DNA from: an uncultured Clostridia bacterium | GTDB taxonomy: Bacteria > Bacillota > Clostridia > Oscillospirales > Oscillospiraceae | Assembly: GCA_937907715.1 (NCBI GenBank) | Contig: CALERM010000061.1 | Span: 1-14,559, forward strand | Length of the DNA: 14,559 nt | Direction of reading: 5' to 3' | Shown: positions 14,165 to 14,559 of the stretch, piece by piece | Position numbering within the stretch: the stretch's first letter is position 1 | How the letters are laid out: each line of letters opens with the position of its first letter | The notes under the pieces: model-generated | Seen by the model: the letters and a program-made list of their open reading frames with translations, nothing else | The model's database searches: none | What the model was told of the DNA's origin: nothing | Translations under genes and position numbers: made by a program

Positions 14165-14559
14165 TTACATCCTTTCTCCGTTCAGAACGGCTTGTATCAA
14201 CGTATCTCCGTCATAGACAAGCTTCAGGGAAAAAAACGGCACATGCAGGTCCAGAAGCCGCAGGAAGATTTTATCGCCTTCCCACTGCTGTAAGCCGACC
14301 AGCCGCTTTTTGTCGATCCACTCGAGAACGCCCTCGTCGCACTCGCGCAGCTGTCCTTCAAAGCCAGTCGCGTGGAACAGGTGCATGTACTCGGTCCAGC
14401 CGCCGTTGACGAACGTGACAATGCCGCAGTAGCGGTAGTCTGTCAGCCGGAGCCCCGTCTCCTCCAGCACCTCGCGGCAGACGCAGTCCTCCGGGCTCTC
14501 GCCTGGCTCAAATTTGCCGCCGATGCCGATCCATTTGTCTTTGTTTTCATCGTTTTCCT
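14165..14559 (-). CDS. Nudix hydrolase, 8-oxo-dGTP diphosphatase-like (5' end outside window)
   Basis: The last 130 residues of a Nudix hydrolase; the gene runs off the right edge, so the N-terminus is missing. The first codon fully inside the window is at 14557. The complete Nudix box is visible: KWIGIGGKFEPGES followed by the REVLEETG core, with G-x5-E-x7-REVLEETG spacing kept and metal-binding glutamates intact. The rest (IVTFVNGGWTEYMHLF, ECDEGVLEWIDK, WEGDKIFL, PFFSLKLVYDGD) matches the MutT/8-oxo-dGTPase-like type common in clostridia, which cleans oxidised nucleotides from the pool. Exact substrate is uncertain. A GTG at 14470 begins an apparently complete frame but falls inside the Nudix box, so it is not the start. 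It shares an operon with the DUF523 gene. Confidence 0.9.
   Translation of the reverse strand, partial: ENDENKDKWIGIGGKFEPGESPEDCVCREVLEETGLRLTDYRYCGIVTFVNGGWTEYMHLFHATGFEGQLRECDEGVLEWIDKKRLVGLQQWEGDKIFLRLLDLHVPFFSLKLVYDGDTLIQAVLNGERM

Noticed and set aside
13540..14409. A 289-codon plus-strand frame across the DUF523 gene
   Set aside because: It passes through the rsmF promoter and the DUF523 terminator and is antisense to two genes with clear motifs.
1..14559. tRNA genes, CRISPR arrays, insertion sequences, phage genes or a novel defence locus
   Set aside because: No cloverleaf-like segments, regularly spaced repeats, transposase or integrase motifs, or unassigned gene clusters are visible; all long stretches belong to recognisable housekeeping or envelope genes.

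Overview
The window reads as ordinary chromosome from a GC-rich member of the Firmicutes, most likely a clostridial gut lineage (Oscillospirales-like). The grounds are strong AGGAGG-type ribosome binding sites, sigma-A style promoters, a WalR/WalK locus with WalH/WalI-type partners, a Sua5-type TsaC with both domains, and GC-rich third codon positions that create long antisense shadow frames. Every long stretch is occupied by a recognisable gene. I see no phage, IS element, CRISPR array, tRNA or rRNA, and no convincing undescribed multi-gene system. Family assignments rest on motif reading, not on a database search.

Layout, left to right. (1) 8-712, minus: a secreted NodB-family polysaccharide deacetylase, read away from the next block. 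(2) 755-5921, plus: a near-consensus promoter, then a tightly packed run of prfA (release factor 1), tsaC (tRNA t6A synthesis), coaE (last step of CoA synthesis), an M18 aminopeptidase and, behind a hairpin that buries its ribosome binding site, an M14 carboxypeptidase resembling gamma-D-glutamyl-diaminopimelate peptidases. A strong stem-loop at 5931-5961 ends this run and also serves the convergent murA. (3) 12148-5974, minus: walR, walK, walH-like and walI-like genes, followed after a 212-base spacer with its own promoter by murA. (4) 13541-12210, minus: an RsmF-type rRNA cytosine methyltransferase with its own promoter. (5) 14559-13690, minus: a Nudix hydrolase cut by the window edge, followed one base later by a DUF523 (TudS-like) protein, ended by a clear intrinsic terminator.

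Functionally, the left operon is translation and cofactor housekeeping plus peptide breakdown. The middle is cell-envelope control: the WalRK system and its two membrane modulators sit directly upstream of MurA, the committed enzyme of peptidoglycan synthesis. The deacetylase and the M14 peptidase on the flanks are also wall-related. The right end holds rRNA modification and a small Nudix/DUF523 pair that may handle damaged or modified nucleotides.

The points most worth a second look are non-coding: the sequestering hairpin before the M14 gene, the murA leader (paired hairpins, TTG start, tandem upstream repeat), and the overlapping stem-loops between rsmF and walR.
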